Source: Actinomycetota bacterium
GTDB lineage: Bacteria > Actinomycetota > Acidimicrobiia > Acidimicrobiales > Iamiaceae
NCBI GenBank assembly: GCA_017882935.1
Contig: JADGOP010000090.1
Location: 1 to 7,962, forward strand
Length of the DNA: 7,962 nt
Direction: 5' to 3'
Part shown: positions 6,789-7,962 of the stretch, one piece after another
Layout: each line of letters opens with the position of its first letter
How positions within the stretch are numbered: position 1 is the first letter of the stretch
The notes under the pieces: generated by a model
The model's database searches: none
What the model was told of the DNA's origin: nothing
The model's input: the letters and a program-made list of their open reading frames with translations, nothing else
Made by a program: the position numbers and the translations under genes

Positions 6789-7962
6789 GTGGCACGGCGC
6801 GTCCGCCTTCGCTCCCTCCGGCTCCGCACGAGGATCACCTTGTCGTTCGCGTTCGGCGCCGCGGTGCTGTCGCTGCTGCTCGCCGGCGTCACCTACGGGT
6901 TCACCCGCCAGAACCTGCTCAAGCAACGTGAGGCCGCGGCGCTGAGCCAGAGCTACACCAACGCCAAGATCCTGCAGTCGCAGCTCTCGCAGACCGACAT
7001 CTCCACCCAGCAGCTCCTGCAGGACCTCACCTCGCTCGAGACGCCCACCGGCTCGCGCCCCGTGCTGCGCGCCACCGACAAGAACGGCACCGCGCAGTGG
7101 GCGCAGGTCAGCACCCAGTTCGGCGAGGACGCCATCCCGGCCGCAGTGCGGCGCGAGGTCACCGCCGGCCGCGCGGCCAAGATGCGCTACCGCCTGGGAG
7201 GAGAGACCGAGCTGGTCATCGGCCTGCCGCTGCCGTCGGTCAAGGCGTCGTACTTCGAGATCGTGTCGCTCAACGAGGTGCAGAGCACGCTCGACTCGCT
7301 GGCCACCGTGCTGCTCGTGGCGGCCGCCATCAGCGTGCTCGCGGGCACCGCGCTGGGCGCCTGGCTGAGCCGCCGCATCCTGCGACCGTTCACCGAGGTG
7401 GGGCTCGCCTCCGAGGCCATCGCGGGCGGCCACTTCAGCACCCGGCTCGACGCCGACGACGACCCCGACCTCGGCGTGCTGGTCACCTCGTTCAACCACA
7501 TGGCGAGCGCGCTCGAATCCCGCATCGACCGCGACGCGCGCTTCGCGTCCGACGTGAGCCACGAGCTGCGCTCCCCCCTCATGACGCTGGCGGCCTCGAT
7601 GGAGGTGCTCGAGTCCCGGCGCGACGACCTCCCCGAGGGACCGCTCCGCTCGGCGCTCGACCTCATGTCGGCCGACCTGCAGCGCTTCTCCCAGCTGGTC
7701 GAGGACCTGCTCGAGATCTCGCGCTACGACGCCGGCGCGGTGCGCCTCGAGCTCGACGAGGTGCGGCTCCCCGAGCTCGTCATCCAGGCGGTGTCGTCGT
7801 ACAGCAGCACCGAGGTGCCGGTGGAGCTCGACGCCGAGCTGGCGGGCGTCGTCGTGCGCGCCGACAAGCGGCGCCTGGTGCGGGTCATCGCCAACCTGCT
7901 CGACAACGCCGCCAAGTACGGCGGGGGCGCCACCCGGGTCGCGCTGCGCCGCGTCGACGACC
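6789..7962 (+). CDS. Sensor histidine kinase, MtrB-like (3' end outside window)
   Basis: An open frame from GTG 6789, two nucleotides after the regulator's TGA, runs to the window edge (391 residues visible). Residues 1-16 are Arg-rich, consistent with an inside-positive membrane anchor. TM1 is about 17-37, an extracytoplasmic sensor segment of about 130 residues follows with no recognisable ligand motif, TM2 is about 169-192, and HAMP is about 193-245. The H-box RFASDVSHELRSPLMTL (251-267) carries phospho-acceptor H258. The N-box NLLDNAAKYGGG (369-380) starts the ATP-binding domain; the G-boxes lie beyond the window. Domain order and close linkage make it the cognate kinase of the upstream regulator, with tight, probably coupled translation. 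The resemblance to MtrB/CseC-type kinases is by architecture and H-box wording. No truncation other than the window edge is apparent. Confidence 0.95.
   Translation, partial: MARRVRLRSLRLRTRITLSFAFGAAVLSLLLAGVTYGFTRQNLLKQREAAALSQSYTNAKILQSQLSQTDISTQQLLQDLTSLETPTGSRPVLRATDKNGTAQWAQVSTQFGEDAIPAAVRREVTAGRAAKMRYRLGGETELVIGLPLPSVKASYFEIVSLNEVQSTLDSLATVLLVAAAISVLAGTALGAWLSRRILRPFTEVGLASEAIAGGHFSTRLDADDDPDLGVLVTSFNHMASALESRIDRDARFASDVSHELRSPLMTLAASMEVLESRRDDLPEGPLRSALDLMSADLQRFSQLVEDLLEISRYDAGAVRLELDEVRLPELVIQAVSSYSSTEVPVELDAELAGVVVRADKRRLVRVIANLLDNAAKYGGGATRVALRRVDD

Noticed and set aside
6001..6795. 264-codon minus-strand frame opposite the response regulator, and a similar one at 6768-7562 opposite the kinase
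   Set aside because: Mirror frames of strongly supported two-component genes; no independent domain or ribosome-binding evidence.

Overview
This is a high-GC chromosomal segment with a strong G/C bias at third codon positions, many GTG starts and little intergenic space. It has a DUF3040 gene, a Dpo4/DinB-type polymerase of actinobacterial architecture, and an OmpR-family regulator/kinase pair resembling MtrA/MtrB. Together these point to Actinomycetota. A deep lineage such as Acidimicrobiia is possible, but that is inference. I see no mobile element, phage gene, CRISPR array, rRNA or tRNA.

Layout. Positions 2-241 (+) hold the C-terminal end of an unrecognised protein, overlapping by 17 bp the convergent DUF3040 membrane-protein gene (225-605, -). 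Upstream of that on the minus strand lie dinB (727-1983) and a Nudix hydrolase (1991-2488). The Nudix stop is 7 nt before the dinB start, so these two look like an operon. A small two-helix membrane protein (2581-2913, +) diverges from the Nudix gene. It converges on a PIG-L/LmbE deacetylase-like gene (2970-3677, -), and a long inverted repeat (2901-2957) sits between them. A threonine aldolase-family gene (3701-4720, -) lies just upstream of the PIG-L gene. It is divergent from an inositol-monophosphatase-family gene (4752-5567, +), with only 31 bp between the two starts. A STAS-domain gene (5705-6055, +) follows, then a two-component system: response regulator (6106-6786) and histidine kinase (6789 to the window edge, cut after its N-box).

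How the genes fit together. Nudix plus DinB is a plausible nucleotide-pool hydrolysis/translesion-synthesis pair. The aldolase, PIG-L and IMPase genes are metabolic and need not share a pathway. STAS, regulator and kinase form a signalling block on one strand, but a small hairpin and a 50-bp gap separate STAS from the two-component operon.

The most notable features are four. The PIG-L protein has Ala where the family's general-base Asp normally sits, while the zinc-ligand positions are kept. A near-perfect 57-nt inverted repeat contains one gene's stop codon. TANNNT -10 hexamers recur 6-7 nt before GTG starts, which suggests leaderless transcription. A perfect 10-bp palindrome lies on the candidate -35 of the STAS gene. 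I found no convincing undescribed multi-gene system; most of the window is ordinary chromosomal gene content.
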